Source: Hyphomicrobiales bacterium (GTDB taxonomy: Bacteria > Pseudomonadota > Alphaproteobacteria > Rhizobiales > Rhizobiaceae). From it: a stretch of 64,000 nt of DNA. Below the pieces are notes generated by a model. It made no database searches and was not told where the DNA came from. It saw only the letters and a list, made by a program, of their open reading frames with translations. Where the stretch lies: assembly GCA_900473185.1 (NCBI GenBank), contig UCKU01000022.1, positions 62,001-126,000 on the forward strand, in the 5' to 3' direction. Below are positions 32,643 to 42,248 of this stretch, one piece after another. Position 1 is the first letter of the stretch. Each line of letters begins with the position of its first letter. A program made the translations under genes and the position numbers.

Positions 32643-35276
32643 TCACTGAATATCCAGCAGCCGTTCGAGATATTGTCGCTCGATCGCCTGGGTCGGATTG
32701 TTGCCGAGCTTTTCGCGGATAGCGTCGAGAATCTCTCGGGCGCGCTGAACGTCGATCTCGTCGGGTATCTTCACGTCGTTGTTCATATCCGGCCCGAGGT
32801 CGGTCTGGCGCGGACGGCCGAGCGGATCACGGCCGTTCTGGTTGCCCTGGCCAAGCTGGCCGTTCGGGCCCTGCTGTCCTTGTTGACCCTGCTGGGCCTG
32901 CATCATCTGGCTCATCATGTCACGTGCGCCCTGACGCAGCGCTTCGAGAGCCCGGCCCTGGCCTTCCACGGCACTGCTGCCGTTGCCCTGGCCGAGGTCA
33001 CGGCCGGCACCTTCCATTTCGCGCTGTGCCTGACCGAAGCCTTCGCCTGGCTTCATACCCATATCGCCAAGGCTCTTCTGCAGTTCCTGCAACTGCTTGC
33101 CGAGCGCGTCCTGCTGGCCACGGAGCTGCTTTAACGCTTCGCGCAGTTGCTCGGCCGTCATCTGGTCGCCGGGCTGTTGGCCTTGCTGCTCCTGCTGGCC
33201 CTGCTGTTGTTGCTGCTGGCCTTCCTCGCCCGGCATCATGTCGTCCATGTTGGGATCGCCACGCTGCATGCGGTCGCGAAGCTGCTGGTCGAGGCGGAAA
33301 GTCTCCTCCATCAGCTTCTGCTGGTCGCGCAGGATCTGGCCGAGCTTGTTCATCTGCTGAGTCAGTTGGCTGTTTTCCTGCTGCTGGCCGCGCTGCGGGC
33401 GAGCGGTCTGCAGGTTGTTCATCAGCCGCTGCAGATCGGAGAGCATCTGCTGGGCGGCATCGCGATTGCCGGAGCGTGCCAGGTTTTCGATCTGGTCCAT
33501 CATGCGCTGGAGATCCTGCTGGCGCAGGAAATTCTGGGCATTCTGGTTCGGCTGCATCGGCATGTTCTGCAGGCGTTGGGCGAGCTCGTTCATATAATCC
33601 TGCATCGCCTTGCGCAGCTCATCCATCAATTTCTTGATTTCGGCGTCCGGAGCATTGCGGTTCAGCGCATCGGCAAGGTTCTGCTGGGCGTCGCGCAGTC
33701 GCCGTTCGGCCAGCGAAAGATCACCTTCCTCGATGCCAAGGGCGATGTCCCAGAGATGCTGGGCTGTATCCTTGAGCTGTTCATCACCCTTGGCGAGCTT
33801 CATGCGGGTCAGCGCGGACTCGATCAGCAGGTAGTGGGTGGTGTTCGGGATGGTCTCCTCGGGCCGGATCGTCAGGGCTTCGTTGAGCGCGATCGCCTCG
33901 GGCATCTTACGGGTATCGAGAGCGAAGGTCTGGCGCTCTTCGGCGACGGCCGCAGCCAGTGGCTCGCTGAACGGACGCGACGGCATGATCATCTCATAGG
34001 GCGGGCTGCGGCCCGTCTGCCCGGCGGCATCCTTGGCGACGAGGGTGATGCGCACGCGTTTGCCGGCCAGCGGATGTTCGGTCAGGTTCTTGCTCGTCAG
34101 ACCCTTGCCGTCACGGGCGTTGCGACGGGGAATGTCCAGCCGGAATTCCGGCAGCGGATAGAGCGGCGTTGCGGCCGGATCGGATTCGACCGGTAGGATC
34201 TCGGCATGAGCCTCCTGCACGCCGTAATCGTCTTTCACCGTAAAGCCGATTTCCAACGCGCCGTTGACGGCGCGGCGCGGCATGCCGTCGAAGGCGATTT
34301 CCGGCGCCTTGTCGGGGAGCACGTCGAAAGCCCAGGTGCGGCCGTTTGCCTGCAGTGCGCCATTCTCCTCGAGCTTCATGATGTGCGTCTGCGCCATCAG
34401 CTGAGGTGCGACTGGAACGCCCGAAGCCTGTTGGGCATCGGCATTTGCGGCCGGCTGCTGCGGCCGGGTGTCTTCCTGAACAGCGATTTCCTGGCTTTCG
34501 CCATTGGCCTTCCTGAACAGCACCTTCTCGGCCGATTGGCCGCCGCTGACGCGCACCGTCAGGCTGGAAAACTGCGGAACACCGATTGGCGCCTGTTCAC
34601 TGCCATCGGCCGTCAGATAGATCGGCGCGCGGCCGGTATAGGGGGGCGGGGTCACCCATGCGTCGACACGCACGGCCGGATTGCTCGTAACCTGTGCGGG
34701 GGCAGGCTGAAATGCGTCGGCGACGGAGCCGCCGTTGATGGACAGCGAATAACCAAACGCTGTGACAACAAGCAGCGCCGGAATGGCACGCAACGCGAAG
34801 CGGTCGTGCCGGGCGATATCGGGTCGCGGCATGCCGGCGTCCAATGTCGCGATCTTCCGCGCCATGCGCGTCTGGTGTTCACGCCACAAGGCGCGGGAGA
34901 AGGGCGTATCGAAGGCGGGCTCATCTTCCTGCACCATGACCGGCTGATGCGGCAGGCCGTTGCGCTCTTCCAGCATGCGGTCGGCGTCGACAACCTGTGG
35001 CCAGCGAAGATTGCGGAACGGCAGCAGGGAAACAAGGAAGCCGGCAGCAAAGGCGATCAGGAGCAGGACACGCAGCCAGTCCGGTACAAAGCGGAAGAAG
35101 CCGAACCAGGAGATCGAGAGATAAATCGCAATGACGGAAAGGGCGGGCACCAGCAACGGAAGGATCTGCTCGGCAAAAAGCACGATCCGGGCCAGGAAGC
35201 GTTTTGCCGCCACCAGCCGCGCAAGAGAGGGTTGAAGCGCGAATGCGCCTTTCTTCTGCCTTGCGGGGCTTGTCAT
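32643..35276 (-). CDS. TIGR02302 family giant membrane protein with Q/M-rich coiled-coil tail
   Basis: This 877-residue protein starts at ATG 35276 (MTSPARQKKGAFALQ). Two N-terminal hydrophobic helices (about 36-60 and 65-85) and a third near 160 place it in the inner membrane with a large periplasmic region. This region includes a family stretch ending near VDAWVTPPPYTGRAP. The C-terminal third (about 570-850) is dominated by Gln, Met and Gly with charged heptads, a likely coiled coil. TIGR02302 proteins are alphaproteobacterial, of unknown function, and recur beside lysA-argH. The lysA gene is upstream on the same strand, 168 bp away. Confidence 0.88.
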   Translation of the reverse strand: MTSPARQKKGAFALQPSLARLVAAKRFLARIVLFAEQILPLLVPALSVIAIYLSISWFGFFRFVPDWLRVLLLIAFAAGFLVSLLPFRNLRWPQVVDADRMLEERNGLPHQPVMVQEDEPAFDTPFSRALWREHQTRMARKIATLDAGMPRPDIARHDRFALRAIPALLVVTAFGYSLSINGGSVADAFQPAPAQVTSNPAVRVDAWVTPPPYTGRAPIYLTADGSEQAPIGVPQFSSLTVRVSGGQSAEKVLFRKANGESQEIAVQEDTRPQQPAANADAQQASGVPVAPQLMAQTHIMKLEENGALQANGRTWAFDVLPDKAPEIAFDGMPRRAVNGALEIGFTVKDDYGVQEAHAEILPVESDPAATPLYPLPEFRLDIPRRNARDGKGLTSKNLTEHPLAGKRVRITLVAKDAAGQTGRSPPYEMIMPSRPFSEPLAAAVAEERQTFALDTRKMPEAIALNEALTIRPEETIPNTTHYLLIESALTRMKLAKGDEQLKDTAQHLWDIALGIEEGDLSLAERRLRDAQQNLADALNRNAPDAEIKKLMDELRKAMQDYMNELAQRLQNMPMQPNQNAQNFLRQQDLQRMMDQIENLARSGNRDAAQQMLSDLQRLMNNLQTARPQRGQQQENSQLTQQMNKLGQILRDQQKLMEETFRLDQQLRDRMQRGDPNMDDMMPGEEGQQQQQQGQQEQQGQQPGDQMTAEQLREALKQLRGQQDALGKQLQELQKSLGDMGMKPGEGFGQAQREMEGAGRDLGQGNGSSAVEGQGRALEALRQGARDMMSQMMQAQQGQQGQQGPNGQLGQGNQNGRDPLGRPRQTDLGPDMNNDVKIPDEIDVQRAREILDAIREKLGNNPTQAIERQYLERLLDIQ

Positions 35277-35444
35277 CAATCCGGTCTCCGCGATCTGGTG
35301 TTCAGGGAACAGAGGGCGCTTCCGGCGATTGCTGGGCAATACGCTCACGAAAGAAAAGGATAACACTCTTTGTGGCGAAGGCGAGGGCGAGCACCCGTCA
35401 ATACCGGTTTTTCCCGTGTGGTCGCCAAAAAGTGATTGCGACTT

Positions 35445-36713
35445 TTAGTCCAGCCAGGCCGGAACGGAATCGAGACCGATCAGCTCCGAATAGGTGCGGC
35501 GAGGACGAACCACATGGAATTCGTCACCCTTGACCAGGACTTCAGGCACCAGAAGGCGGCTGTTATAGGTGCCGGCCTGGACTGCGCCATAGGCGCCGGC
35601 AGTGCCGACGGCCAGGAGGTCGCCGGGCTTCGGGGGCGCCATTTCCCGGTCGAGCGCGAGGTAATCGCCAGTCTCGCAGACGGGGCCGACGACATCGGCG
35701 CGGATGCGCGGCGCATTGGCGGCCGAAATCACTACGGGGCGGATCTCGTGATAGGCCTCATAGAGTGTCGGGCGGATAAGGTCGTTCATCGCGCCGTCGA
35801 CGATCACAAAGGTCTTCTCGCCGCCATCCTTCACATAGATGACTTCGGTCACGAGGATACCGGCATTGCCGACGATCAGGCGGCCAGGCTCGGTAATGAT
35901 CTTGCAGTTCAGAGCGCGAAGCTGGTTCTTGACGATCGCGGCATAGGCGTCCGGCAGTGGCGGCGGGTTGTTGTCGTCCTTGTAGGGAATGCCGAGACCG
36001 CCGCCGATGTCGACGTGGTGGATGTTATGGCCGTCGGCGCGCAGCGTGTTGACCAGATCGTGCAGCAGCTTGAAGGCATCGTCGAAGGGCTGCAGCTCAG
36101 TGATCTGGCTGCCGATATGCATGTCGATGCCGGTTACTTCGATGCCGGGCAGGCTGGCGGCGCGGGCATAGATGGCCCGGGCGCGCTCCCAGGAGATGCC
36201 GAACTTGTTTTCCTTCTTGCCGGTCGAAATTTTCGCATGGGTGCGGGCATCGACATCGGGATTGATGCGGAAGGAAACAGGTGCCTTCTTGCCGGCGCGC
36301 ACGGCACGCTGATTGAGGACTTCGAGTTCCGGTTCGGATTCGACATTGAAGCAGTAGATGCCGGCTTCGAGTGCGTAGTCCATCTCATTCGGTGTTTTGC
36401 CGACGCCGGAAAACATGATGCGATTGGCGGGTATTCCGGCTGCAAGCGCGCGACGCAACTCGCCTTCGGAAACCACATCGATGCCGGCACCGAGCCGGCC
36501 GAGCGTCTTCAGCACGGCCTGGTTCGAATTGGCCTTCATTGCATAGCAGACCATGGAATCGACATCGCCGAAGGCTTCGGAGAAGACCCGGTAATGGCGC
36601 TCGAGCGTTGCTGTCGAATAGACGTAGAAGGGCGTGCCGACCGCCTTGGCGATCTCGGGAACGGGAACGTTCTCGGCGTAGAGAATGCCGTCGCGGTACT
36701 CGAAATGGTTCAC
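35445..36713 (-). CDS. lysA: Diaminopimelate decarboxylase
   Basis: This 422-residue PLP enzyme decarboxylates meso-diaminopimelate to L-lysine, the last lysine step. The PLP Lys lies in VCYAMKANSNQAVL (Lys near 60), the dimer-interface and phosphate-binding regions are SGVGKTPNEM and HVDIGGGLGIPY, and EPGRLIVGNAGIL with CETGDYLALDR closes the active site. The length is standard. It follows a short lipoprotein gene and argH on the minus strand. Together these form the conserved argH-lipoprotein-lysA group. Confidence 0.96.
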   Translation of the reverse strand: MNHFEYRDGILYAENVPVPEIAKAVGTPFYVYSTATLERHYRVFSEAFGDVDSMVCYAMKANSNQAVLKTLGRLGAGIDVVSEGELRRALAAGIPANRIMFSGVGKTPNEMDYALEAGIYCFNVESEPELEVLNQRAVRAGKKAPVSFRINPDVDARTHAKISTGKKENKFGISWERARAIYARAASLPGIEVTGIDMHIGSQITELQPFDDAFKLLHDLVNTLRADGHNIHHVDIGGGLGIPYKDDNNPPPLPDAYAAIVKNQLRALNCKIITEPGRLIVGNAGILVTEVIYVKDGGEKTFVIVDGAMNDLIRPTLYEAYHEIRPVVISAANAPRIRADVVGPVCETGDYLALDREMAPPKPGDLLAVGTAGAYGAVQAGTYNSRLLVPEVLVKGDEFHVVRPRRTYSELIGLDSVPAWLD

Positions 36714-36725
36714 GGTAGCCGGGCC

Positions 36726-36920
36726 TTAGAGAAGAGGATCGAGAATGAAGGGCTTATCGACGGTGCCGGGTTGTTTCGTCGGCTTGGAGATATCGCCGCC
36801 CTTCGTTGCATTGGCGCTCGGCGGATCGAGGTCGCCCTTGCGGCCGCATCCGGCAACGGCAAGGCCGATGACGGCAAAAACCACCGTAAGGCGGATGAAA
36901 TGCGGCAAGCTCATCTGCAT
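36726..36920 (-). CDS. Small lipoprotein (LptM-like)
   Basis: This 64-residue protein has a lipoprotein signal (VFAVIGLAVAGCGRKGDL) with lipid-attachment Cys near position 24, followed by a polar Pro/Lys-rich tail ending FILDPLL. The start is ATG 36920 behind GAGGATATTC. Small CGxKGPL-type lipoproteins next to lysA are called LptM (YifL) in enterobacteria, where they assist LptD maturation in outer-membrane assembly. The CGRKGDL motif here fits that family. It lies between argH and lysA, 12 bp before lysA. Confidence 0.85.
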   Translation of the reverse strand: MQMSLPHFIRLTVVFAVIGLAVAGCGRKGDLDPPSANATKGGDISKPTKQPGTVDKPFILDPLL

Positions 36921-37059
36921 GAATATCCTCATTCGGGCACGGGGCACTGGCTGGCATCTTCATAGCGAAGTTTATCAGCCTTGTGCACCCCGATTGTTGA
37001 AGCTTCGGCCTGTGTGCATTTCCGGGTGGCGAACGGTCGCCATTTCACCCGGAAATGCC

Positions 37060-38463
37060 TTAATTGCGAGCGCGCCAATAGGCGATCTGCTTCCTGACTT
37101 CCGAAGGTGCTGTGCCGCCGAAGCTTTTGCGGCTGGCGACCGAAGCTTCGACCGTCAGCACGTCATAGACCTTGTCGGTGATGGCGAGATTGATTGCCTG
37201 CAGATCGGCGAGCGGAAGCTCCGAGAGATCGCAGCCCTTGCTTTCGGCAAGTGCGACGGCGCGGCCGGTGACGTGGTGGGCGTCGCGGAAGGGAAGGCCT
37301 GCCTCACGCACTAGCCAGTCGGCGAGATCCGTCGCGGTCGAATAACCGGATCCGGCAGCCGCTTTCATGCGTGCCGTATTGATGGTCATGTCGCGCACCA
37401 TGCCGGTCATGGCGGCAATCGCGAGTTCCAGGCTTTCGGCAGCGTCGAAGACCTGTTCCTTGTCTTCCTGCATGTCCTTGGAATAGGCGAGCGGCAGGCC
37501 CTTCATGATCGTCAGCAGTGCGATCAGCGAGCCGTTGATACGGCCGGTCTTGGCGCGCACCAGTTCAGCCGCATCGGGGTTCTTCTTCTGCGGCATGATG
37601 GAGGAACCGGTGGAGAAGGCGTCGGAGAGGCGCACGAAGCCGAATTGCGGCGTCGACCAGATGACGATCTCTTCAGCGAGGCGCGACAGATGCACGGAGC
37701 AGATCGCCGCAATCGCCAGGAATTCGATGGCGAAGTCGCGATCGGAAACGGTGTCGATCGAGTTGCGGGTCGGTTCGCGGAAACCAAGTGCCTTTGCCGT
37801 CATGTGACGGTCAATCGGATAGCCGGTGCCGGCAAGCGCCGCTGCACCGATCGGGCTTTCGTCCAGATGTTCGATCGCATGGCGAACGCGGGAACGATCG
37901 CGGCCGAACATTTCCACATAGGCCATGCAGTGATGGCCGAAGGTGACCGGCTGGGCGGTCTGCAGATGCGTGAAGCCGGGCATGACGCTGTCTGCATGTT
38001 CCTCGGCACGGTCGAGGAAGGCTGCAATCAGGTTCGTCAGCATGGCCTCGGTCTTCTGCAGCTCTTCCTTCACCCAGAGGCGGAAGTCGAGCGCTACCTG
38101 GTCATTGCGCGAGCGGGCAGTGTGAAGGCGACCGGCGGCGGGGCCGATCAGGGTCGCAAGCCTGGCCTCGACATTCATGTGAATGTCTTCGAGTTGACGA
38201 GAGAACTCGAAATTGCCGCTTTCGATTTCTGACAGGATCGTGTTTAGCCCGTGAACGATCTTGTCCTTATCGTCTGATGAAATGATGCCTTGATGAGCGA
38301 GCATCGTGGCGTGGGCGATCGATCCGCGGATATCCTGGGCAAACAGCTTCTTGTCGAAACCGATCGAGGCATTTATCTCCTCCATGATCGCATCGGGGCC
38401 GGAGGCGAAACGTCCGCCCCACATCTGGTTGGAGGATTTGGTGTCCGTGTTGTCCTCGGCCAT
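37060..38463 (-). CDS. argH: Argininosuccinate lyase
   Basis: This 467-residue enzyme splits argininosuccinate into arginine and fumarate, the last arginine step. The N-terminus [15 protein letters not shown] is diagnostic. The catalytic regions [31 protein letters not shown] and the signature [15 protein letters not shown] are intact. ATG 38463 is the start; the longer frame from 38538 lacks family similarity. It is divergent from tlpA, with only 26 bp between the two start codons, so the promoters must overlap each other or the coding regions. Confidence 0.97.
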   Translation of the reverse strand: MAEDNTDTKSSNQMWGGRFASGPDAIMEEINASIGFDKKLFAQDIRGSIAHATMLAHQGIISSDDKDKIVHGLNTILSEIESGNFEFSRQLEDIHMNVEARLATLIGPAAGRLHTARSRNDQVALDFRLWVKEELQKTEAMLTNLIAAFLDRAEEHADSVMPGFTHLQTAQPVTFGHHCMAYVEMFGRDRSRVRHAIEHLDESPIGAAALAGTGYPIDRHMTAKALGFREPTRNSIDTVSDRDFAIEFLAIAAICSVHLSRLAEEIVIWSTPQFGFVRLSDAFSTGSSIMPQKKNPDAAELVRAKTGRINGSLIALLTIMKGLPLAYSKDMQEDKEQVFDAAESLELAIAAMTGMVRDMTINTARMKAAAGSGYSTATDLADWLVREAGLPFRDAHHVTGRAVALAESKGCDLSELPLADLQAINLAITDKVYDVLTVEASVASRKSFGGTAPSEVRKQIAYWRARN

Positions 38464-38489
38464 GGAAGATGCCCGTCCTGGAGAATGAA

Positions 38490-39152
38490 ATGACGACGAA
38501 AAAACCCTTCGGCCTGCCGTCCGTGAAACTGATCGCAATCGCTGCCGTTGCTGGCATCGTTGCCGGTGCGGCAGCGGTATACGTGAAGGAGACGGGCATT
38601 GGCAATGGCGTCAGTGGTACGGCCTCGGCCGAATGCCCGCTGACGAAGGAGCGCGCCGTCAACCTGACGCCGCTCATGAAGGGGCAGGTCGCCGCGATGG
38701 TTGCTGCCAATCAGCCGAGGAAGCTCGAAACCGTCGCCTTCAACGGCCCTGACGGCAAGCCGATGACGCTCGATCATTTCGCTGGCAAGACGGTGCTTCT
38801 CAATCTCTGGGCCACTTGGTGTGTGCCCTGCCGCGAGGAGATGCCGGCGCTGAATGCGCTGGAGAAGGAGATGGGCAGCGACAAGTTCCAGGTCGTGCCC
38901 GTCAATATCGACACGGGTGACGATGAGAAGCCGAAGGCGTTTCTCAGCGAAATCGGTGTGGATGCTTTGCAGCTCTACCGTGACAATACGATCGGTGTTT
39001 TCAACAGCCTGAAGAAGGAAGGCCTGGCCTTCGGTCTTCCGGTGACGCTGCTGATCGATGACAAGGGTTGCCTGATCTCAGCCATGAATGGTCCGGCCGC
39101 CTGGGACAGCGAAGACGCCAAGGCGTTGATCAAGGGTGCTGTCCGGTCGTAA
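38490..39152 (+). CDS. tlpA: Membrane-anchored thiol:disulfide interchange protein TlpA
   Basis: This 220-residue protein starts at ATG 38490 after GGAG. A helix at about 9-30 anchors it in the inner membrane, and the thioredoxin domain faces the periplasm with the active site [13 protein letters not shown]. In rhizobia TlpA reduces copper-handling proteins and the CuA site during cytochrome oxidase assembly. An extra Cys ([12 protein letters not shown]) precedes the domain. The gene is divergent from argH, a stable arrangement in alphaproteobacteria. Confidence 0.93.
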   Translation: MTTKKPFGLPSVKLIAIAAVAGIVAGAAAVYVKETGIGNGVSGTASAECPLTKERAVNLTPLMKGQVAAMVAANQPRKLETVAFNGPDGKPMTLDHFAGKTVLLNLWATWCVPCREEMPALNALEKEMGSDKFQVVPVNIDTGDDEKPKAFLSEIGVDALQLYRDNTIGVFNSLKKEGLAFGLPVTLLIDDKGCLISAMNGPAAWDSEDAKALIKGAVRS

Positions 39153-39161
39153 GACTGCCGG

Positions 39162-39254
39162 TCAGGAGTCACCGGATCCGCGGATGAGGAAGACACCCGC
39201 AAGTCCGATGAGGACGCAGCACTGCAGTAGAAACATCGGCAATTCGCTCGACAT
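39162..39254 (-). CDS. 30-residue single-pass membrane protein
   Basis: The minus-strand frame from ATG 39254 to TGA 39162 encodes 30 residues, mostly a hydrophobic helix (MFLLQCCVLIGLAGVFLI) with a short RGSGDS tail. The start is preceded by an excellent ribosome-binding site (GGGAGGAAATACC). It is the last gene after etfB-etfA-hbd on the same strand, 78 bp past the hbd stop, and its stop is 9 bp from the convergent tlpA stop. The frame is too short for routine gene calling. The pair of adjacent Cys in the helix is notable. No family can be named. Confidence 0.65.
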   Translation of the reverse strand: MSSELPMFLLQCCVLIGLAGVFLIRGSGDS

Positions 39255-39332
39255 GGTATTTCCTCCCGTTCACGGCAAGGAAAGCACTTCGCGGGCGTTT
39301 GTTCCATTCGCCCGTTCAGGCGATGGCCCGGC

Positions 39333-40214
39333 TTAGCGGGTCGGAACAGGTGTTTCGCCACGATAGTCGTAGAAGCCGCGGCCGGATTTGCGGCCGAGCC
39401 AGCCGGCTTCAACATATTTCACTAGTAGCGGGCAAGGGCGGTATTTGCTGTCGGCGAGGCCGTCATGCAACACCTGCATGATCGACAGGCAAGTATCGAG
39501 GCCGATGAAATCGGCAAGCTGCAGCGGGCCCATCGGATGGTTGGCGCCGAGCTTCATAGCGGTATCGATGGCATCGACCGTACCGACACCTTCGTACAGC
39601 GTGTAGATCGCTTCGTTGATCATCGGCAGCAGGATGCGGTTGACGATGAAGGCCGGGAAATCCTCGGCGACCGTGACGGTCTTTTCCAGCGATGCGACGA
39701 ATTCCCTGGCGGCAGAGAAGGTTGCTTCCTCAGTCGCGATGCCGCGCACCAGCTCCACGAGCTTCATGACCGGAACCGGGTTCATGAAGTGGATGCCCAT
39801 GAAGCGCTCGGGGCGGTCTGTCGCGGCCGCAAGGCGTGTGATCGACAGCGAGGAGGTGTTGGTGGCAAGGATCGCTTCCGGCTTCAGTACCGGACAGACC
39901 TGCGCATAAATCTTGCGCTTGACGCTTTCATCCTCGGTCGCCGCCTCGATCACAAGATCGGAGCGGGCGAGATCGTTGACATCGGCTGAGCCGGTAATGC
40001 ACGCAAGCGCTGCACTGCGCTCTTCATCGGTCATCTTGCCGTTCGTCACCTGACGCGCAAAATTGCCGTTGATGGTGGCAAGGCCGGACTCGATACGATC
40101 CTGCGACAGATCGTAGATGTGAACCTTGTATCCTGCGGCGGCCGAAACATGTGCGATGCCGCAGCCCATCTGGCCCGCACCGATGATACCAATATTCTTC
40201 AACACCGCGCTCAT
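39333..40214 (-). CDS. hbd: 3-hydroxybutyryl-CoA dehydrogenase
   Basis: This 293-residue NAD-dependent dehydrogenase interconverts 3-hydroxybutyryl-CoA and acetoacetyl-CoA, serving PHB or acyl-CoA turnover. The N-terminus NIGIIGAGQMGCGIAHVSAAAGYKV is the NAD-binding fold, the catalytic region HFMNPVPVMKLVELV contains the His-Asn pair, and the C-terminal helical domain has RILLPMINEAIY. The start is taken at ATG 40214. It follows etfA by 147 bp on the same strand, so a common transcript is likely but not certain. Confidence 0.93.
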   Translation of the reverse strand: MSAVLKNIGIIGAGQMGCGIAHVSAAAGYKVHIYDLSQDRIESGLATINGNFARQVTNGKMTDEERSAALACITGSADVNDLARSDLVIEAATEDESVKRKIYAQVCPVLKPEAILATNTSSLSITRLAAATDRPERFMGIHFMNPVPVMKLVELVRGIATEEATFSAAREFVASLEKTVTVAEDFPAFIVNRILLPMINEAIYTLYEGVGTVDAIDTAMKLGANHPMGPLQLADFIGLDTCLSIMQVLHDGLADSKYRPCPLLVKYVEAGWLGRKSGRGFYDYRGETPVPTR

Positions 40215-40361
40215 CTCCAACCCCCGCCCGGCATACACCCCCGCGCTGCCGGTATTTTTATATGAAATTGCCGGACGAAAGATCGCCCGGCAAAAGTAGT
40301 AGACCGATAGAAGACAATTTTCCAGTCATTCGCAAGTGCGAAAAGAAGGCAATCTGCCCGA

Positions 40362-41291
40362 TCAGAGGGCTTTTTCGAGCTCCGGCAGGACGTCGAAGAG
40401 ATCGGCGACAAGTCCATAGTCGGCAATCTGAAAGATCGGAGCTTCCTCGTCCTTGTTGATCGCAACGATAACCTTCGAGTCCTTCATGCCGGCGAGATGC
40501 TGGATGGCGCCAGAGATGCCGCAGGCAATATAGAGCTGCGGGGCGACGACCTTGCCGGTCTGGCCGACCTGCCAGTCGTTCGGGGCGTAGCCGGCATCGA
40601 CGGCGGCACGGGAAGCACCGACGGCTGCACCGAGCTTGTCGGCGACCGGCAGGATGACTTCCTTGAACTTTTCGGCGGAGCCGAGCGCGCGACCGCCGGA
40701 AATGATGATCTTGGCGGAGGTCAGTTCCGGTCGCTCGGAGGCCGACAGCGCGTCGGACACGAAATTCGAAAGACCCGGATCAGAAACGGCCGGAATCACG
40801 TCGACGGCAGCCGAACCGCCCTCGGAAGCCGATGCGAAAGAGGCGGTGCGCACGGTGATGACCTTCTTGGCGTCGGTCGCCTGCACCGTCTGGATCGCAT
40901 TGCCGGCATAGATCGGGCGCTTGAAGGTGTCGGGCGAAACCACTTCGATGATTTCGGAGACCTGGGCGGCGTCGAGGAGTGCTGCGACACGCGGCATGAC
41001 GTTCTTGCCGGTGGAGGTGGCGGCGGTGACGATCGTGTCGTAGCTGCCGGCCAGTGAAACGATCAGGTCGGCGAGCGGTTCGGCAAGGTTGTTGGCGAGC
41101 TCGTCGCTTTCGGCGAGCAGCACCTTAGAGACACCGGAGAGCTTGGCAGCTGCGTCGGCGGCGGCTTTTGCACCCTTGCCGGCGACGAGAACGTGGATGT
41201 CACCACCGATCTGAGACGCAGCCGTCAGGGCCTTGGCAGTCTGGTCGGAAAGGCTCGCGTTGTCGTGGTCAGCCAGAAGAAGAATGGCCAT
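40362..41291 (-). CDS. etfA: Electron transfer flavoprotein subunit alpha
   Basis: This 309-residue FAD-binding subunit receives electrons from acyl-CoA dehydrogenases and passes them to ETF-quinone oxidoreductase. The C-terminal FAD-binding domain carries [37 protein letters not shown] and [17 protein letters not shown]. It follows etfB by 24 bp on the minus strand in the usual B-A order. Length and motifs are those of the housekeeping ETF rather than the FixB paralogue. Confidence 0.95.
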   Translation of the reverse strand: MAILLLADHDNASLSDQTAKALTAASQIGGDIHVLVAGKGAKAAADAAAKLSGVSKVLLAESDELANNLAEPLADLIVSLAGSYDTIVTAATSTGKNVMPRVAALLDAAQVSEIIEVVSPDTFKRPIYAGNAIQTVQATDAKKVITVRTASFASASEGGSAAVDVIPAVSDPGLSNFVSDALSASERPELTSAKIIISGGRALGSAEKFKEVILPVADKLGAAVGASRAAVDAGYAPNDWQVGQTGKVVAPQLYIACGISGAIQHLAGMKDSKVIVAINKDEEAPIFQIADYGLVADLFDVLPELEKAL

Positions 41292-41315
41292 TATCGTGTT
41301 CTCCCTTTCCAGATC

Positions 41316-42065
41316 TCAGAGTACGCCGGCTTCGTTCTTGAGCTTGTCGACAAGCTCGGCGACCGACTTCACCTTCACGCCTGCCTTGCGGCCCGACGGT
41401 TCTTCCGTTTTCAGCACCTTGAGGCGCGGCGCGGTGGAGACGCCGAAATCAGCCGGGCTCTTCTTGTCGAGCGGCTTCTTCTTCGCCTTCATGATGTTTG
41501 GCAGCGTTGCGTAGCGCGGCTCGTTCAAGCGCAGGTCGGTCGTCACGACGGCCGGAAGCTTGACCTTGATCGTCTGCAGGCCACCGTCGATCTCACGGGT
41601 GACAGTGGCGCTATCGCCGGCGATCTCGACCTTGGAGGCGAAGGTCGCCTGGGCGGCGCCGAGAAGGGCTGCAAGCATCTGGCCGGTCTGGTTGCTATCA
41701 TCGTCGATCGCCTGCTTGCCGACGATGATCAGGCCTGGCTTTTCGGCGTCGGCAACACCCTTGAGGATCTTTGCGACGGCGAGCGGCTCGACGGCGTCAT
41801 CGGTCTCGACGAGGATGGCGCGGTCGGCACCCATGGCGAGCGCGGTGCGCAAAGTTTCTTCGGCCTTGGCCGGGCCGATCGAGACGACGACCACTTCCTC
41901 GGCCTTGCCGGCTTCCTTCAGGCGAAGGGCCTCCTCAACCGAAATCTCGTCGAACGGGTTCATCGACATCTTGACGTTGGCAAGGTCGACGCCCGATCCA
42001 TCCGGCTTGACGCGGATCTTCACGTTGTAATCGACAACGCGCTTGACTGGGACGAGAATTTTCAT
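41316..42065 (-). CDS. etfB: Electron transfer flavoprotein subunit beta
   Basis: This 249-residue AMP-binding subunit pairs with EtfA. The N-terminal [22 protein letters not shown] and the conserved [22 protein letters not shown], with the family signature near [16 protein letters not shown], identify it. It is the first gene of etfB-etfA-hbd on the minus strand. Upstream, at 42231-42246, stands a palindrome resembling the binding site of LiuR-type regulators of acyl-CoA catabolism, about 166 bp before the start. Confidence 0.95.
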   Translation of the reverse strand: MKILVPVKRVVDYNVKIRVKPDGSGVDLANVKMSMNPFDEISVEEALRLKEAGKAEEVVVVSIGPAKAEETLRTALAMGADRAILVETDDAVEPLAVAKILKGVADAEKPGLIIVGKQAIDDDSNQTGQMLAALLGAAQATFASKVEIAGDSATVTREIDGGLQTIKVKLPAVVTTDLRLNEPRYATLPNIMKAKKKPLDKKSPADFGVSTAPRLKVLKTEEPSGRKAGVKVKSVAELVDKLKNEAGVL

Positions 42066-42230
42066 GGGGTCCTTCCTTCGAACAGAGATGGGCCTTCAAC
42101 AGAGACTTCTGGGAAAATGCGCGCTTGGACGCTGCTCCGATTGTCGAATGGCGACATGGATACGCGTTTTTCCTCCAAATACAACGCTTCCGTAACGCAG
42201 CCAGTCGATTTGGATGGCAATATATTAACG

Positions 42231-42246
42231 TTTACGTTCACGTCAA
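42231..42246. promoter_or_regulatory. LiuR-like palindromic operator upstream of etfBA
   Basis: TTTACGTTCACGTCAA has arms TTTACGT and ACGTCAA matching at six of seven positions. LiuR, a MerR-family repressor of branched-chain amino acid and acyl-CoA catabolism genes in proteobacteria, is described as binding TTnACGTnnACGTnAA-type sites. A wider near-palindrome (ATATTAACG at 42222-42230 with CGTCAATAT at 42241-42249) encloses it and reaches the stop codon of the rhomboid gene. Confidence 0.45.
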
Positions 42247-42248
42247 TA

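Noticed and set aside
35436-36965. A 509-codon plus-strand frame opposite lysA
   Set aside because: It is antisense to lysA and the small lipoprotein gene, which have conserved motifs and neighbours.
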